Shown: piece after piece, positions 26,423 through 36,028 of the stretch
Layout of the letters: every line of letters begins with the position of its first letter
Numbering within the stretch: the first letter of the stretch is position 1
Source: Leptospira saintgironsiae
GTDB lineage: Bacteria > Spirochaetota > Leptospiria > Leptospirales > Leptospiraceae
Direction: 5' to 3'
DNA length: 64,000 nt
Assembly: GCF_002811765.1 (NCBI RefSeq)
Contig: NZ_NPDR01000006.1
Location: 186,001-250,000, forward strand
Program-made: the position numbers and the translations under genes
Notes under the pieces: model-generated
What the model was told of the DNA's origin: nothing
The model's input: the letters and a program-made list of their open reading frames with translations, nothing else
Databases searched by the model: none

Positions 26423-28135
26423 ATGATCGTTCCATGCGAAGACAAAGTTGATCCACCACAAGAAGAACCAGATCCTAAGACAAAAGAAAAAGCTTTAGGG
26501 CAATTTTTCACGCCTTCTGCTTTAGTGAGCCCAATGCTGGAATGGATTTCTGAAACCAAAGCTGTTTTAGAAGGAAAAAAACTTAAAGTCTTGGATCCAG
26601 GAATGGGAGAAGGAATTTTTTTCCAAGAATTCCAGGATCATTTTCCAAAATTAGATAGCGAGTTTCACGGCTGGGAGATCGATCCAATACTACATGAGAA
26701 ATGTATACAAAACTTGGAGAAGGCAGGGATCTCAAAAAATCGTTTTCACTTAGTGTTAGGGGACTTCCTACAAGACGAAAATAAAGAAAGCTACGATATC
26801 ATTCTCTGCAATCCACCCTATCTTCGATTAAGCCATTCTAAACATGGAAAAAAAATGATCCGTCAATTCGCAGAGGACATTAAAGAAGAGATTCCAGGTA
26901 CTGCTAACCTCTATGTTTTCTTCTTACTTCGTATACTAAGGCTTTTAGCGCCCGGAGGAAGAGCTTCTATACTTGTACCTTACGAATTCTTGAACGCTGG
27001 ATATGGAGTTCCGATAAAAAAAGCGATCATTCAATCCGGATATCTTCGCCGTATACTTATCTTAGATTCTTCTTGGTCCTTGTTCACTGGTGCAGTTACT
27101 TCTTCCTGTATACTGTTCTTAGAAAATTCAAAAGAGAAGGAAGAAGGTTTTCTTTGGTCAAGGACCTCATCATTCATTAAAGGAGAAAGTATAGAACTTT
27201 CCGAGATGACCTGGAGAAAGATCCGTCCTGATGCGGAGGCAAAATGGACTAGATTATTGAGCGATGACTCGGAACCGGTACAAAATATAAAAAATGATGA
27301 TAAAAATTCAACTAACAATAATTATGTGACTATGTCCGAAGATAATAGTCACGGTTGGGTCCCTATCAAGGAATTCGGAAGTTTTAGGAGAGGAATCGCG
27401 ACAGGGGACAACGGATATTTTCTTTTATCCGAAAAAGACGCTTCGAACTTATCTATTCCTCGAAACTATCTTAGATCTTCTATTCCGAAAGCTCAGTACG
27501 CACTTTCTCCATTTTTTACCGGAGATGATTGGAATACTTTGAAGTCTCAGGGAGCCAAAGTATGGCTTTTAGATGCAAAAGAAGTTCCTAAAACTAATGA
27601 ACAAGAAGGTATTAACAAATATCTGGAAGAAGGAATAAAAAGAGGTGTTCCTAAACGTTTTCTTCCTTCCAAAAGGAAACCTTGGCATTCTCAGGAAAAC
27701 AGAGGACCTTGCAGGATCTTAGCTACTTCTTTTCATAGGGAAGAAGTTAGATTCGTGTTCAATCAAAGTCCTGCAGTTCATCTCACCTGCTTTCATGGAT
27801 TTTCTGCAAAACCTGAATACGCTCATTTTGAAGAATATTTATTTGCTTATCTAATCACTCCTCATGTCCGCAAAGAGTTGGAATCAAGAACTAGGGAATA
27901 CGCTCAAGGATTACGAAAAGTAGAACCTGGAGATTTGAATTCTCTTCTCGTACCTGATTTCAGAAAATTAAAAGAAGCGGAGAAGGAGAAGATCGGAAAA
28001 TTACTCCATAATTATAGGAATATGATCCGTCCTTGGACTCCGGGCCGCAGACAAAAAGGGGAAAAGGGAATCAGAAACCCAGATGAAGAAGCAATACTCA
28101 AAAGTATTGAGACTGAATTCTTAACCGGGTTATAA
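26423..28135 (+). CDS. Solitary N6-adenine DNA methyltransferase (gamma/TaqI-like class)
   Basis: 570 residues. The gamma-class order of motifs is clear: motif X KALGQFFTPSALVSPMLEW near residue 25, the SAM-binding motif I VLDPGMGEGIFFQEF near 60, and the catalytic motif IV IILCNPPYLRLS near 128. The C-terminal half resembles a TaqI-type target-recognition domain and ends AYLITPHVRKELESRTREYA... and the LNSLLVPD element. It methylates adenine in a short palindrome, but the recognised sequence cannot be read directly. No restriction nuclease or specificity subunit is adjacent, so it is an orphan enzyme or a Type IIG relative lacking its nuclease part. The gene has four GTATAC sites in its first third. 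Confidence 0.88.
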   Translation: MIVPCEDKVDPPQEEPDPKTKEKALGQFFTPSALVSPMLEWISETKAVLEGKKLKVLDPGMGEGIFFQEFQDHFPKLDSEFHGWEIDPILHEKCIQNLEKAGISKNRFHLVLGDFLQDENKESYDIILCNPPYLRLSHSKHGKKMIRQFAEDIKEEIPGTANLYVFFLLRILRLLAPGGRASILVPYEFLNAGYGVPIKKAIIQSGYLRRILILDSSWSLFTGAVTSSCILFLENSKEKEEGFLWSRTSSFIKGESIELSEMTWRKIRPDAEAKWTRLLSDDSEPVQNIKNDDKNSTNNNYVTMSEDNSHGWVPIKEFGSFRRGIATGDNGYFLLSEKDASNLSIPRNYLRSSIPKAQYALSPFFTGDDWNTLKSQGAKVWLLDAKEVPKTNEQEGINKYLEEGIKRGVPKRFLPSKRKPWHSQENRGPCRILATSFHREEVRFVFNQSPAVHLTCFHGFSAKPEYAHFEEYLFAYLITPHVRKELESRTREYAQGLRKVEPGDLNSLLVPDFRKLKEAEKEKIGKLLHNYRNMIRPWTPGRRQKGEKGIRNPDEEAILKSIETEFLTGL

Positions 28136-28141
28136 GAGGAA

Positions 28142-28567
28142 TTACTTTAAGTTTTTATAAAGTTTATCTAAAAGCCGGACTAGATCTTTTTTTTCTGGCT
28201 CCGTAAAACCTTTATAAAGACCTGCAAGTAATGATCTGGAGATCCCAAGCATCACAGGTCGGATAGAGTAAGCCTTGCGAGTAAGTTGCAAATTGACTAC
28301 CCTTTGGTCTTGGGTGTCTCTTACTCTTTCCACATAACCTAAATCTTGCAGTTTGTCCACAAGTGCAGTCAGAGTGGATTTGTCTCTGTCTATCATCCGA
28401 GCAATATCCTGCATCGGAACTCTTTTGGACATTGCTAATGCAAATAAAATGTCCGCATGGGTAGTGGTCAGCTGGCCCAGGCCCTTGTCCTTCAGTTCCG
28501 AATTCAAACGTCTATGGAATTCGTCCCTGATCCTAGAAATCAGATAAATGATCGTACGAGGATTCAT
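28142..28567 (-). CDS. MarR family transcriptional regulator
   Basis: 141 residues with the winged helix typical of MarR: recognition helix area [20 protein letters not shown] near residue 57 and the wing [19 protein letters not shown] near 80. It lies 18 bases downstream of the MaoC gene on the same strand, so it may regulate that gene or its own operon. It converges with the methyltransferase gene six bases away. MarR proteins usually respond to small aromatic or acyl ligands; the ligand is unknown. Confidence 0.9.
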   Translation of the reverse strand: MNPRTIIYLISRIRDEFHRRLNSELKDKGLGQLTTTHADILFALAMSKRVPMQDIARMIDRDKSTLTALVDKLQDLGYVERVRDTQDQRVVNLQLTRKAYSIRPVMLGISRSLLAGLYKGFTEPEKKDLVRLLDKLYKNLK

Positions 28568-28585
28568 GTTAGAATGCCTTGCCTA

Positions 28586-29050
28586 TCAGGCGAATTGGTA
28601 GAGATAGATCACTTCGCCGATTGCAGCAGGTTTTGCGGCACCTTCTACTTCGAAGCTAAGCTTCAGGGTCATTCTTGCGGTCCCTCTCAGGTCCTTTAAT
28701 TCTATAAGTTCTGCTCTAAGTTTAAGCTTGGAGCCCACCTTAACAGGATCTAAAAAGCGGAGTTTTTCCATCCCGTAGTTGATCCCCATTTTAATGTTCC
28801 TTAATTCTAAGATCTGACTCAAAAGGTAAGGAGCCATAGAAAGTGTAAGATAGCCATGAGCGATTGTGGTCCCAAAAGGAGATTCTTTTGCAGCTCTTGC
28901 AGGATCAGTATGGATCCATTGGTGATCCAAAGTTGCGTTTGCGAATGTATCGATTTGTGCCTGGGTGATTTCGTGAGCGTCGGATACGCCTAGTTCTTTT
29001 CCTTCATAAGCCTGTAGTTCTGCGAAGCTGGAGAGTACGAGTTTAGCCAT
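28586..29050 (-). CDS. MaoC-like (R)-specific enoyl-CoA hydratase/dehydratase
   Basis: 154 residues, hot-dog fold. The hydratase motif is [19 protein letters not shown] near residue 40, with the catalytic Asp-His pair, followed by the [15 protein letters not shown] helix. Such enzymes hydrate trans-2-enoyl-CoA or the corresponding acyl-ACP, linking beta-oxidation and other acyl metabolism. Leptospira rely on fatty acids as carbon source, consistent with this role, but the precise substrate is not visible. A MarR regulator follows in the same operon, and an operator-like palindrome lies 88 bases upstream of the start. Confidence 0.9.
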   Translation of the reverse strand: MAKLVLSSFAELQAYEGKELGVSDAHEITQAQIDTFANATLDHQWIHTDPARAAKESPFGTTIAHGYLTLSMAPYLLSQILELRNIKMGINYGMEKLRFLDPVKVGSKLKLRAELIELKDLRGTARMTLKLSFEVEGAAKPAAIGEVIYLYQFA

Positions 29051-29137
29051 TTGATTTTGTCCCTGTCAATGCTAGATCTATATGTCCAATAACTTAAGGT
29101 CTTAAATAGTTTTGTCACCAACTTTTTATGTAAAACT

Positions 29138-29151
29138 AGAACGACTGTTCT
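29138..29151. promoter_or_regulatory. Operator-like inverted repeat AGAAC-N4-GTTCT, copy 1
   Basis: The arms AGAAC and GTTCT are separated by GACT. It sits 88 bases upstream of the MaoC start. The GAAC...GTTC shape resembles sites bound by dimeric helix-turn-helix repressors such as TetR-type proteins; the binder is unknown. Confidence 0.5.
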
Positions 29152-29167
29152 GTTCGATAGCCAAAGT

Positions 29168-29330
29168 TTTCACACGGAGAGAGGGAGTTAAAAGAGGCAC
29201 TGGGAAGATTTTTCACACAGAGGCACAAAGACACGAAGGGTAGAATTTTAAAATTAATAAGATTTTCAGACCTTCTTCTCTGAGGCTCCGTGTCTCCGTG
29301 TGAAAGTAATCCCTGTGTCTTTCTGTGAAA
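29168..29330. repeat. Imperfect inverted repeat of CACAGAGGCAC-type sequence
   Basis: TTTCACACGGAGA at 29168-29180 is exactly complementary to TCTCCGTGTGAAA at 29293-29305. Between them, TTTCACACAGAGGCACAAAG at 29211-29230 and the mirror TCCGTGTC...CTGTGTCTTTCTGTGAAA stretches to 29330 are diverged copies of the same unit. RNA or single-stranded DNA could fold into a long hairpin. The ACACAGAGG style of unit resembles dispersed intergenic repeats known from other bacteria, but identity cannot be tested here. Confidence 0.55.
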
Positions 29331-29371
29331 CTGAGATACTTTAAAAAAACTTAAAGTTCTTTTTGAAACTT

Positions 29372-29385
29372 AGAACAGTCGTTCT
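29372..29385. promoter_or_regulatory. Operator-like inverted repeat AGAAC-N4-GTTCT, copy 2 (mirror of copy 1)
   Basis: The 14 bases AGAACAGTCGTTCT are the exact reverse complement of copy 1, including the non-palindromic centre. It lies 180 bases upstream of nuoA. Confidence 0.5.
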
Positions 29386-29525
29386 GTTTTTACGGTGATA
29401 ACTCTGTGTCTCTGACAACGGTATTGAAAGACGTTCTCATTTCGAAAAAAGGAAAATTGTAAAATTCGAAAATGATAGAATCCGGTCTTCCGACCTCTTG
29501 TAAAGGCCCCGTTCGGGATTTTAGA

Positions 29526-29553
29526 TTGACATAGGTGAGTAATCGCGTTTGAT
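29526..29553 (+). promoter_or_regulatory. Candidate nuo operon promoter
   Basis: TTGACA at 29526-29531 and TTTGAT at 29548-29553 are separated by 16 bases, a good sigma-70-type match. Transcription would begin about five bases before the nuoA ATG, so the message would be nearly leaderless. Confidence 0.4.
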
Positions 29554-29564
29554 AGAAGTTAGAT

Positions 29565-29942
29565 ATGGGAAGTTCGCCGGACCATTTAGGCCCCCTGCTG
29601 ATTCAATTCCTCCTGGGAGTAGGATTCTCCGCTCTCATACTCGGACTCGCGTTCCTTCTAAACCCCAAAAAAAAATCAAAACCTCATGACACTTTCGAAT
29701 GTGGGGTACCTTATTATGGGGATGCAAAGGGATTATTTAATATCAAGTTTTACTTGGTAGCTGTTCTGTTTATACTTTTCGATATAGAAGCGATCTTTCT
29801 TTTCCCGTATGCCGTGAATTTAAAATCATTCAAAGAGGCGGGACTTGGGAATTTTCTTCTGATTGAGATGTTTGTTTTTATTTTCACCCTCGTGGTTGGA
29901 CTGTATTATATTCGGAAGAAGGGGGCCTTAGAATGGGATTAA
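29565..29942 (+). CDS. nuoA: NADH-quinone oxidoreductase subunit A
   Basis: 125 residues with three membrane helices. The family motif [20 protein letters not shown] and [12 protein letters not shown] are in place. NuoA helps couple the hydrophilic and membrane arms at the quinone site. First gene of the nuo operon; it overlaps nuoB by ten bases. Confidence 0.96.
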   Translation: MGSSPDHLGPLLIQFLLGVGFSALILGLAFLLNPKKKSKPHDTFECGVPYYGDAKGLFNIKFYLVAVLFILFDIEAIFLFPYAVNLKSFKEAGLGNFLLIEMFVFIFTLVVGLYYIRKKGALEWD

Positions 29943-30493
29943 ACGAACAACTCGCTCAACCCGGATCGTCTTACGGAGATTCTTTTCAGATCGCTACGGT
30001 AGATTCCGTAATCAACTGGGGAAGAAGTTATTCCTTATGGCCTTATCCATTTGCGACTGCATGTTGCGGGATAGAATACATGAGTACTGCCTGCGCGGAT
30101 TATGATATCGCCAGGTTTGGTGCCGAAAGACCTTCTTTCTCTCCTAGACAAGCTGACATGATCTTAGTTCTTGGGACCATCACTTATAAAATGGCTCCGG
30201 TGCTTCGTGAAATTTACGATCAATTGGCTGAACCAAAGTTCGTGATCAGTTATGGAGCCTGCGCTTCTTCTGGTGGAATGTTCCACGCGTACTCCGTTTT
30301 ACAGGGAATCGATCGTATTCTTCCTGTGGATCTATATGTTCCAGGTTGCCCTCCTAGACCAGAAGCACTTTTAGATGCTGTAATCAAACTTCAGGAAAAA
30401 GTAAAAACCCAAGGGTTAGAAGCCAGAAGACAGGAAGTAATGGATAAGATCCGGGAAATGAACGAAAGAAACAAACCCCTGGTCGTCCAATGA
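29933..30493 (+). CDS. nuoB: NADH-quinone oxidoreductase subunit B
   Basis: 186 residues. It carries the N2 [4Fe-4S] cluster that hands electrons to quinone: the adjacent cysteines [11 protein letters not shown], then YGACASSGG and [15 protein letters not shown]. All expected ligands are visible. It overlaps nuoA by ten and nuoC by four bases, giving tight translational coupling. Confidence 0.98.
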   Translation: MGLNEQLAQPGSSYGDSFQIATVDSVINWGRSYSLWPYPFATACCGIEYMSTACADYDIARFGAERPSFSPRQADMILVLGTITYKMAPVLREIYDQLAEPKFVISYGACASSGGMFHAYSVLQGIDRILPVDLYVPGCPPRPEALLDAVIKLQEKVKTQGLEARRQEVMDKIREMNERNKPLVVQ

Positions 30494-31011
30494 AAGAAAC
30501 AATCCAAAGTTTCCTAAAAGACAAATTCTCTCATTTTATCTCCAAGGAAGAAGAAATACTCACAAATCTTCCTACATTCTTCTTAAAGCCGGAAGGAATT
30601 GTTCCGGTTCTTTCTGCTTTAAAGACAGCACCTGGGATTGAACTGAATTATTTAAATGATCTGACTGCGATCGATTGGTTGGGTAAAAAAACGCCAAGAT
30701 TCGAAGTCTGTTACCTTCTCCGCTCCGGAAACAAATCCTCCACAAGAGTACAATTTCGCGTGGCATTGGAAGAAGATGAACAAGTCCCAAGTATCATAAG
30801 TATCTTTAAAGGTGCGAATTGGCCGGAGAGAGAAGTTTACGATCTATTCGGTATTCGTTTTGCAGGACATCCTAGAATGGATCGTCTTATCATGCCTGAT
30901 AATTTCCAAGGTCATCCATTAAGAAAAGATTATCCTTTGGAAGGTTTTGGCCAGGATTATCTGGTAGAAGACCTTCTCACCATTCACTTAAAAGAAGATA
31001 TGGAGGCTTAA
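30490..31011 (+). CDS. nuoC: NADH-quinone oxidoreductase subunit C
   Basis: 173 residues, the 30-kDa subunit of the connecting arm. Signature [20 protein letters not shown] near residue 112 and the RKDYPLEG end are intact. It is separate from nuoD, not fused as in enteric bacteria. It begins in a four-base overlap with nuoB. Confidence 0.97.
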   Translation: MKETIQSFLKDKFSHFISKEEEILTNLPTFFLKPEGIVPVLSALKTAPGIELNYLNDLTAIDWLGKKTPRFEVCYLLRSGNKSSTRVQFRVALEEDEQVPSIISIFKGANWPEREVYDLFGIRFAGHPRMDRLIMPDNFQGHPLRKDYPLEGFGQDYLVEDLLTIHLKEDMEA

Positions 31012-31012
31012 G

Positions 31013-32236
31013 ATGGCAGCGATGTACGAAAAAACCGCGGAACATTTCAGCCTCAAACAGAAAAAACTCCCAGAAGGACATCTTCTTGTGAACCTGGGAC
31101 CTTCTCACCCTTCTACTCACGGGATCTTACAGAATGTGATCCAATTAGATGGAGAAAGAGTGGTGGATGCAGAATCTGTGATCGGCTATGTGCATCGCAG
31201 TTTCGAAAAATTAGGAGAACGTTATACTTATAATCAGTTCTTAGTTTGTACAGACAGAATGAATTACGTATCCACTCCGCTTAATAATATCGGATGGATC
31301 CTCGCTGTCGAAAAAATGTTAGAGATAGAAGTTCCTGATAAGGTCACTTACGTTCGTATGATCGTCTCCGAACTTTCTCGCGTGATGGATCATATTATCT
31401 GCAACGGTATCTTGGGTGTGGATCTTGGTGCATTCTCTGGGATGTTACATTTATTCCATCATAGAGAGAATATCTATCAGGTTTTGGAAAAACTCACAGG
31501 TGCAAGACTTACCACTACATTCTGCAGAATTGGTGGACTCGAAAAAGATATTTATCCTGAATTCGAGAAGGATGTTAAGACTATCATCAAAGGTCTTCGT
31601 CCTGCGATTGAAGAGTTTCAGTCATTACTCGTAAATAATAGGATCTTTATAGATAGAACGGAAGGTGTGGGAGGTATCTCTGCAGAAGATGCTATTTCTT
31701 ACGGTTATTCAGGTCCTAACTTAAGAGCAGCAGGAGTTCCTTGGGATATTCGTAAAGACGATCCTTATATGTTCTATGATAAAGTGGACTTTGATATTCC
31801 TGTGGGAGAGGACGGTTCCGTTCTTCATAGGACTCTTGTTCGTATGGAAGAGATGAGACAATCCCTTCGTATCGTAGAACAACTTATTAACGGCCTTCCT
31901 TCTGGTGCTCATCATGCGGACATGCCTCATATCTATCTTCCTGACAAGAGCAAGGTTTATAAGAATATGGAAGAGTTGATCTACCATTTCAAATTGATCA
32001 TGCATGGTATTAAAGTTCCTAAGGGAGAATATTATATGGCAACCGAGGCTGCTAACGGCGAGCTCGGTTTCTATATTGTTTCCGAAGGGGAGAAGTCCCC
32101 TTGGAGAGTGCATGTGCGTAGGCCATGTTTCTGGTTTTATCAATCTTTCCCTGAATTAGTAAAAGGTTCACTTCTTGCAGATACAGTCGCTACTATGAGT
32201 TCTATGAATGTGATCGCAGGGGAGTTGGACTGTTAA
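31013..32236 (+). CDS. nuoD: NADH-quinone oxidoreductase subunit D
   Basis: 407 residues, the 49-kDa subunit that forms the quinone pocket with Nuo[16 protein letters not shown] is near residue 27, [14 protein letters not shown] near 85 and the C-terminal [14 protein letters not shown] end is intact ([11 protein letters not shown]). ATGs at 31013 and 31022 are both possible starts; the first lies one base after nuoC. It overlaps nuoE by one base (TAATG). Confidence 0.98.
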   Translation: MAAMYEKTAEHFSLKQKKLPEGHLLVNLGPSHPSTHGILQNVIQLDGERVVDAESVIGYVHRSFEKLGERYTYNQFLVCTDRMNYVSTPLNNIGWILAVEKMLEIEVPDKVTYVRMIVSELSRVMDHIICNGILGVDLGAFSGMLHLFHHRENIYQVLEKLTGARLTTTFCRIGGLEKDIYPEFEKDVKTIIKGLRPAIEEFQSLLVNNRIFIDRTEGVGGISAEDAISYGYSGPNLRAAGVPWDIRKDDPYMFYDKVDFDIPVGEDGSVLHRTLVRMEEMRQSLRIVEQLINGLPSGAHHADMPHIYLPDKSKVYKNMEELIYHFKLIMHGIKVPKGEYYMATEAANGELGFYIVSEGEKSPWRVHVRRPCFWFYQSFPELVKGSLLADTVATMSSMNVIAGELDC

Positions 32237-32715
32237 TGAGTTATCAATTTTCTTCGCAATCAGTTGCAAGACTAGATAAACTACTGGAGATGTTCCCAGA
32301 TAAAAGGAGTGTGATCCTTCCTGGGTTGTACCTCCTACAAAAAGAACAAGGTTTTGTAGATAGAGAAGGAATGGAAGCTCTTGCAGATAAGATAGGCTCT
32401 CCAATTTCTCTCGCTCAAGTATATGGGGTTGCTACCTTTTATACCTTGTACAATAAAAAACCTGTTGGCAAGTATCATATCCAGATTTGTGGAACTTCTT
32501 CTTGTTATATGAGAGGGAATGATAAGCTCGAAAAACATATTTGTTCTCGTTTGGGAATAGAATTGGGAGAAACAACTTCCGATAAAAAATTCACTTTAGA
32601 AGAAGTGGAATGTCTGGGTGCATGCGGTTATGCTCCAATGGTCCAGATCAACGATGCATATTATGAAAATCTAACGTTCGAAAAAATGGATGAGATCCTG
32701 AAGGATTTAACCTAA
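32236..32715 (+). CDS. nuoE: NADH-quinone oxidoreductase subunit E
   Basis: 159 residues, thioredoxin-like [2Fe-2S] subunit (N1a) of the NADH module. Cluster ligands are visible in [12 protein letters not shown] near residue 84 and [17 protein letters not shown] near 122. It works with NuoF. It is joined to nuoD by a one-base overlap and leaves 11 bases before nuoF, with AGGGGAAA as the ribosome site. Confidence 0.97.
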   Translation: MSYQFSSQSVARLDKLLEMFPDKRSVILPGLYLLQKEQGFVDREGMEALADKIGSPISLAQVYGVATFYTLYNKKPVGKYHIQICGTSSCYMRGNDKLEKHICSRLGIELGETTSDKKFTLEEVECLGACGYAPMVQINDAYYENLTFEKMDEILKDLT

Positions 32716-32726
32716 GGGGAAACGTT

Positions 32727-34025
32727 ATGGCAGAAATGAAAATCCTCACTAAATTTATAGATGATCCTCGTTCGAACGAATTGGAATTTTACGAATCGGT
32801 TCACGGTTACGACGGGATGAAAAAGGCTCTGTCTATCGCGCCGGAAGAAATTATAGAGATCGTCAAAAAATCAGGTTTAAGAGGAAGAGGGGGAGCTGGT
32901 TTCCCTACAGGCCTGAAATGGTCCTTTATTCCTAAGGATATTCCAAAACCTAAATATCTTATCTGCAATGCAGACGAGGGCGAACCTGGAACATTCAAAG
33001 ATCGTAAACTGATTGAGAACCTTCCCCACCAAATCATTGAGGGGATGGTAATCGGTGCAAAAGCGATCGGCGCAAATAAAGGATTTTTCTATATTCGTGG
33101 AGAGTTCAATAAGGGAATTGATTCCATGCAGAAGGCGATTGATGAGGCCTATGCAAAAGGATATCTTGGTAAAAATATCTTAGGTAGCGGATTCGATTTT
33201 GATCTGGTATTATACGCAGGAGCAGGTGCTTATATCTGCGGAGAAGAAACAGCACTTATCAATTCTTTGGAAGGTCGTAGGGGTCATCCTAGATTAAAAC
33301 CTCCATTTCCTGCGGTTTCCGGTTTATATCGTTGCCCTACAGTGGTGAATAACGTGGAAACTTTTTCCACTGTTCCTCATATTTTGGATAAGGGTGCTGA
33401 TTGGTATTCTAAAATAGGTACTGAAAAATCTCCAGGAACTCGTTTATTCTCCGTTTCAGGTCATGTGAAAAGACCTGGAGTATATGAGATAGAATTAGGG
33501 ACTCCTTTATTAGAATTAGTGAATGATCTTTGTGGTGGAATGCTCGACGATGTTCCGTTAAAAGCGGTGATCCCAGGCGGTTCTTCCGTTCCGATCTTAA
33601 CTGCAGAAGAATGTAAAACTGCAAATATGGATTTTGAATCCATGGCGGCTCATAAAACAATGCTTGGTTCTGGTGCGGTAATCGTAATCGGAGAAGGCAC
33701 TGACTTGGTAGAGACCACTTACAGATTTGCAAGATTCTATGCTCATGAATCTTGCGGTCAATGTACTCCATGCAGAGAAGGTACACATTGGGTCAGGGAT
33801 CTACTACATAAGATCAAAGAAGGAGAAGGAACAAGTGCAGACTTGGATCTTATTCTTTCCTTAGCTAGAAATATGGAAGGTGGAACAACCATCTGTCCTC
33901 TTTCTGATGCGTGTGTGGGAGCAGTCCGACCTACTATCTTAAAATTCAAACATGAATTCGAAGCCAGATTAAAAGATAAAGCAGGCAAAGAAGAAGAACC
34001 AATTCCTGCACAGACGGGAGTCTGA
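32727..34025 (+). CDS. nuoF: NADH-quinone oxidoreductase subunit F
   Basis: 432 residues, the FMN/NADH-binding subunit. [15 protein letters not shown] near residue 51 is the NADH-binding loop, [14 protein letters not shown] binds FMN, and the N3 cluster cysteines lie in [14 protein letters not shown] near 348 with TICPLSDAC near 390. The next gene is nuoH, three bases away; a nuoG gene is not between them. This breaks the usual cluster chain from FMN to N2 in this operon. Confidence 0.97.
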   Translation: MAEMKILTKFIDDPRSNELEFYESVHGYDGMKKALSIAPEEIIEIVKKSGLRGRGGAGFPTGLKWSFIPKDIPKPKYLICNADEGEPGTFKDRKLIENLPHQIIEGMVIGAKAIGANKGFFYIRGEFNKGIDSMQKAIDEAYAKGYLGKNILGSGFDFDLVLYAGAGAYICGEETALINSLEGRRGHPRLKPPFPAVSGLYRCPTVVNNVETFSTVPHILDKGADWYSKIGTEKSPGTRLFSVSGHVKRPGVYEIELGTPLLELVNDLCGGMLDDVPLKAVIPGGSSVPILTAEECKTANMDFESMAAHKTMLGSGAVIVIGEGTDLVETTYRFARFYAHESCGQCTPCREGTHWVRDLLHKIKEGEGTSADLDLILSLARNMEGGTTICPLSDACVGAVRPTILKFKHEFEARLKDKAGKEEEPIPAQTGV

Positions 34026-34028
34026 ACT

Positions 34029-35087
34029 ATGGACTGGAATATAGTTCTACTCTGGTTATTAAAAAGTGCGCTTTTTTTCTTAGTGTTCATCACTGCTTGT
34101 GCGTATTATACATTAGCAGAACGTAAAGTAGCCGGATTTATCCAGGACAGAAAAGGCCCGAACCGCGCAGGTCCTCTTGGTTTACTGCAACCTTTGGCGG
34201 ATGGGATCAAGTTCTTAACGAAAGAAGAGATCTTTCCTAAAAATGTAAACAAGGTTATGTATTTGATTGCACCTGCGATCTCTATGACCTGTGCGATCAT
34301 GGCTTGGGCAGTGGTTCCCTTGGGTGGGACTGTGATCTTACCTGAATTTCTGGCAAAAGAGGTTGGATTTACTTCTTTAGATCTTCAAATTGCAAATCCT
34401 GATACAGGGATCTTGTTCTTGTTTGCTATCTCCAGTCTTTCTGTTTATGGGATAATTCTTGCAGGTTGGTCCAGCAATAATAAATATTCTTTGATTGGTG
34501 GGATCCGTGCTACGGCTCAGATGATCAGTTACGAATTGCCTCTTGGTCTTTCTGTGGCGGCGATCGTGATCTTGACTGGATCTTTAAAACTTACTGATAT
34601 TAATGATGCTCAGATCGGTCTTTGGAATATTTTTAAACTTCCTGGATTTATTGCATTTTCTGTTTTCGTAGTGGCTATGTTTGCTGAGACAAACAGACTT
34701 CCTTTCGATTTAGCAGAAGCTGAATCCGAATTGGTGGTTGGATTTCATACAGAATACGGTGCATTTAAATTCGCGTTATTCTTCATTGCAGAATATATGA
34801 ATATGATCACTATGAGTTGTGTAGTCACCATTTTGTTTTTTGGTGGATATCATCTTCCTTTTGGTATATTGAGCGGCTCTATTTGGCAGGCCTGGGCGGG
34901 ATTAGGCTTCTTTACTCTTAAAGTTTTATTCTTCGCATTTTTATTCATGTGGGTGAGATGGACCCTGCCTAGATTTAGATATGATCAGTTGATGACTATC
35001 GGCTGGAAAAAAATGATCCCTTGGGCAGTGGCAAATATAATAGTCGCAAGCGTTTATGTAAGTTTGGACGGTTTCTGGAAATGGTAG
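34029..35087 (+). CDS. nuoH: NADH-quinone oxidoreductase subunit H
   Basis: 352 residues with about eight membrane helices. The family segment [19 protein letters not shown] near residue 36 and [20 protein letters not shown] near 217 contribute to the quinone tunnel and its proton path. In the usual order nuoG sits before and nuoI after nuoH; neither is present. The end overlaps the preferred nuoJ start by seven bases. Confidence 0.97.
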   Translation: MDWNIVLLWLLKSALFFLVFITACAYYTLAERKVAGFIQDRKGPNRAGPLGLLQPLADGIKFLTKEEIFPKNVNKVMYLIAPAISMTCAIMAWAVVPLGGTVILPEFLAKEVGFTSLDLQIANPDTGILFLFAISSLSVYGIILAGWSSNNKYSLIGGIRATAQMISYELPLGLSVAAIVILTGSLKLTDINDAQIGLWNIFKLPGFIAFSVFVVAMFAETNRLPFDLAEAESELVVGFHTEYGAFKFALFFIAEYMNMITMSCVVTILFFGGYHLPFGILSGSIWQAWAGLGFFTLKVLFFAFLFMWVRWTLPRFRYDQLMTIGWKKMIPWAVANIIVASVYVSLDGFWKW

Positions 35088-35692
35088 GAATTTTTGATAA
35101 TCCTCAACTTCTGCTCTTTTTTATATTTGGCGGAGTGCTGGTTGCTGGAGCATTAGGAGTTGTATTTCATCCGAATCCTATTAGTTCTGCTGTTTTACTT
35201 GTGCTTTCCTTTTTTGCGTTAGCCGGAATTTACGCGATCATTGGCTCCGTTTTTGTGGCCACAATGCAAGTTTTGGTTTATGCAGGCGCTATCATGGTGC
35301 TTGTAGTTTTCGTTCTGATGCTTCTATCTTTGCACGATGAAGGAATTGCAAAACTTTGGGATCATCCTCTCAAAAAAGTTTTGGTTCTTTCTGTTGTTGT
35401 GTTACTTGCTGTGGTGCTTATCCATTCAGTGAGAGAAGGTGTCCCGAATACGGAGGCTTCTCCGAAAGGATATTCTGATTCTGGATCTTATGAGTATACA
35501 TTGTCCAAATCAGAAGAAGGTAAGGCGGGCGTAATCGCAGAAGGAAATACTGCCGCTGTAGGAAGTTCCATGTTTTTGGATTACCTTCTTCCTTTCGAAA
35601 TAGTTTCCATATTACTTTTGGCTGCAGTCCTTGGTGCAGTTATATTAGGAAAAAAGAATTTAGGTAAAAAAACAGAAGAAGGGGAGCCATGA
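35081..35692 (+). CDS. nuoJ: NADH-quinone oxidoreductase subunit J
   Basis: 203 residues from the ATG at 35081 ([11 protein letters not shown]); the longer frame from 35021 lies inside nuoH and is a shadow. Five membrane helices, with [20 protein letters not shown] typical of NuoJ and a loop with a sequence not conserved ([18 protein letters not shown]). It is an antiporter-coupling membrane subunit. It overlaps nuoK by four bases. Confidence 0.95.
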   Translation: MVGIFDNPQLLLFFIFGGVLVAGALGVVFHPNPISSAVLLVLSFFALAGIYAIIGSVFVATMQVLVYAGAIMVLVVFVLMLLSLHDEGIAKLWDHPLKKVLVLSVVVLLAVVLIHSVREGVPNTEASPKGYSDSGSYEYTLSKSEEGKAGVIAEGNTAAVGSSMFLDYLLPFEIVSILLLAAVLGAVILGKKNLGKKTEEGEP

Positions 35693-36024
35693 ATCCGGGA
35701 ATTCTGAAACCAACTCTGGCGGGAATCCCAGTGGAATATCTGCTGATCCTGGCCTGTATTATTTTTTCCATCGGTGTAGCCGGGGTTTTATTCAGAAGAA
35801 GTGCTGTAGTCATCTTCATGAGTATAGAACTCATGTTGAACTCCGTAAATTTGGTATTTGTTGTTTTTTCTAAATCACTTCATCAGGTTCAGGGAGAAGT
35901 GGTTGTATTTTTTGTGATGGCAATCGCTGCAGTGGAAGCAGCGATCGGTTTAGCCTTAGTAGTTGCGATTCACAGAAAGAAAAAGACAAGTTTCGTAGAC
36001 GAAATGAATTTAATGAAATGGTAA
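35689..36024 (+). CDS. nuoK: NADH-quinone oxidoreductase subunit K
   Basis: 111 residues, three membrane helices, including the conserved glutamate-bearing [14 protein letters not shown] and the [18 protein letters not shown] end. It belongs to the proton-pumping membrane arm. Translationally coupled to nuoJ by ATGA. Confidence 0.97.
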   Translation: MNPGILKPTLAGIPVEYLLILACIIFSIGVAGVLFRRSAVVIFMSIELMLNSVNLVFVVFSKSLHQVQGEVVVFFVMAIAAVEAAIGLALVVAIHRKKKTSFVDEMNLMKW

Positions 36025-36028
36025 TGCG

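Larger units (their letters stand above)
29051..29564. other. 514-base gene-free region between divergent maoC-marR and nuo transcripts
   Basis: I see no credible gene or tRNA here. The region contains two mirror-image operator-like palindromes, an imperfect inverted repeat of about 160 bases between them, and a -35/-10-like pair near the nuoA start. The flank at 29386-29525 has no structure that I could identify. Confidence 0.7.

Noticed and set aside
33409..34093. Long antisense ORFs opposite nuoF and nuoH
   Set aside because: They have no recognisable domains and overlap well-supported genes; they are shadows.
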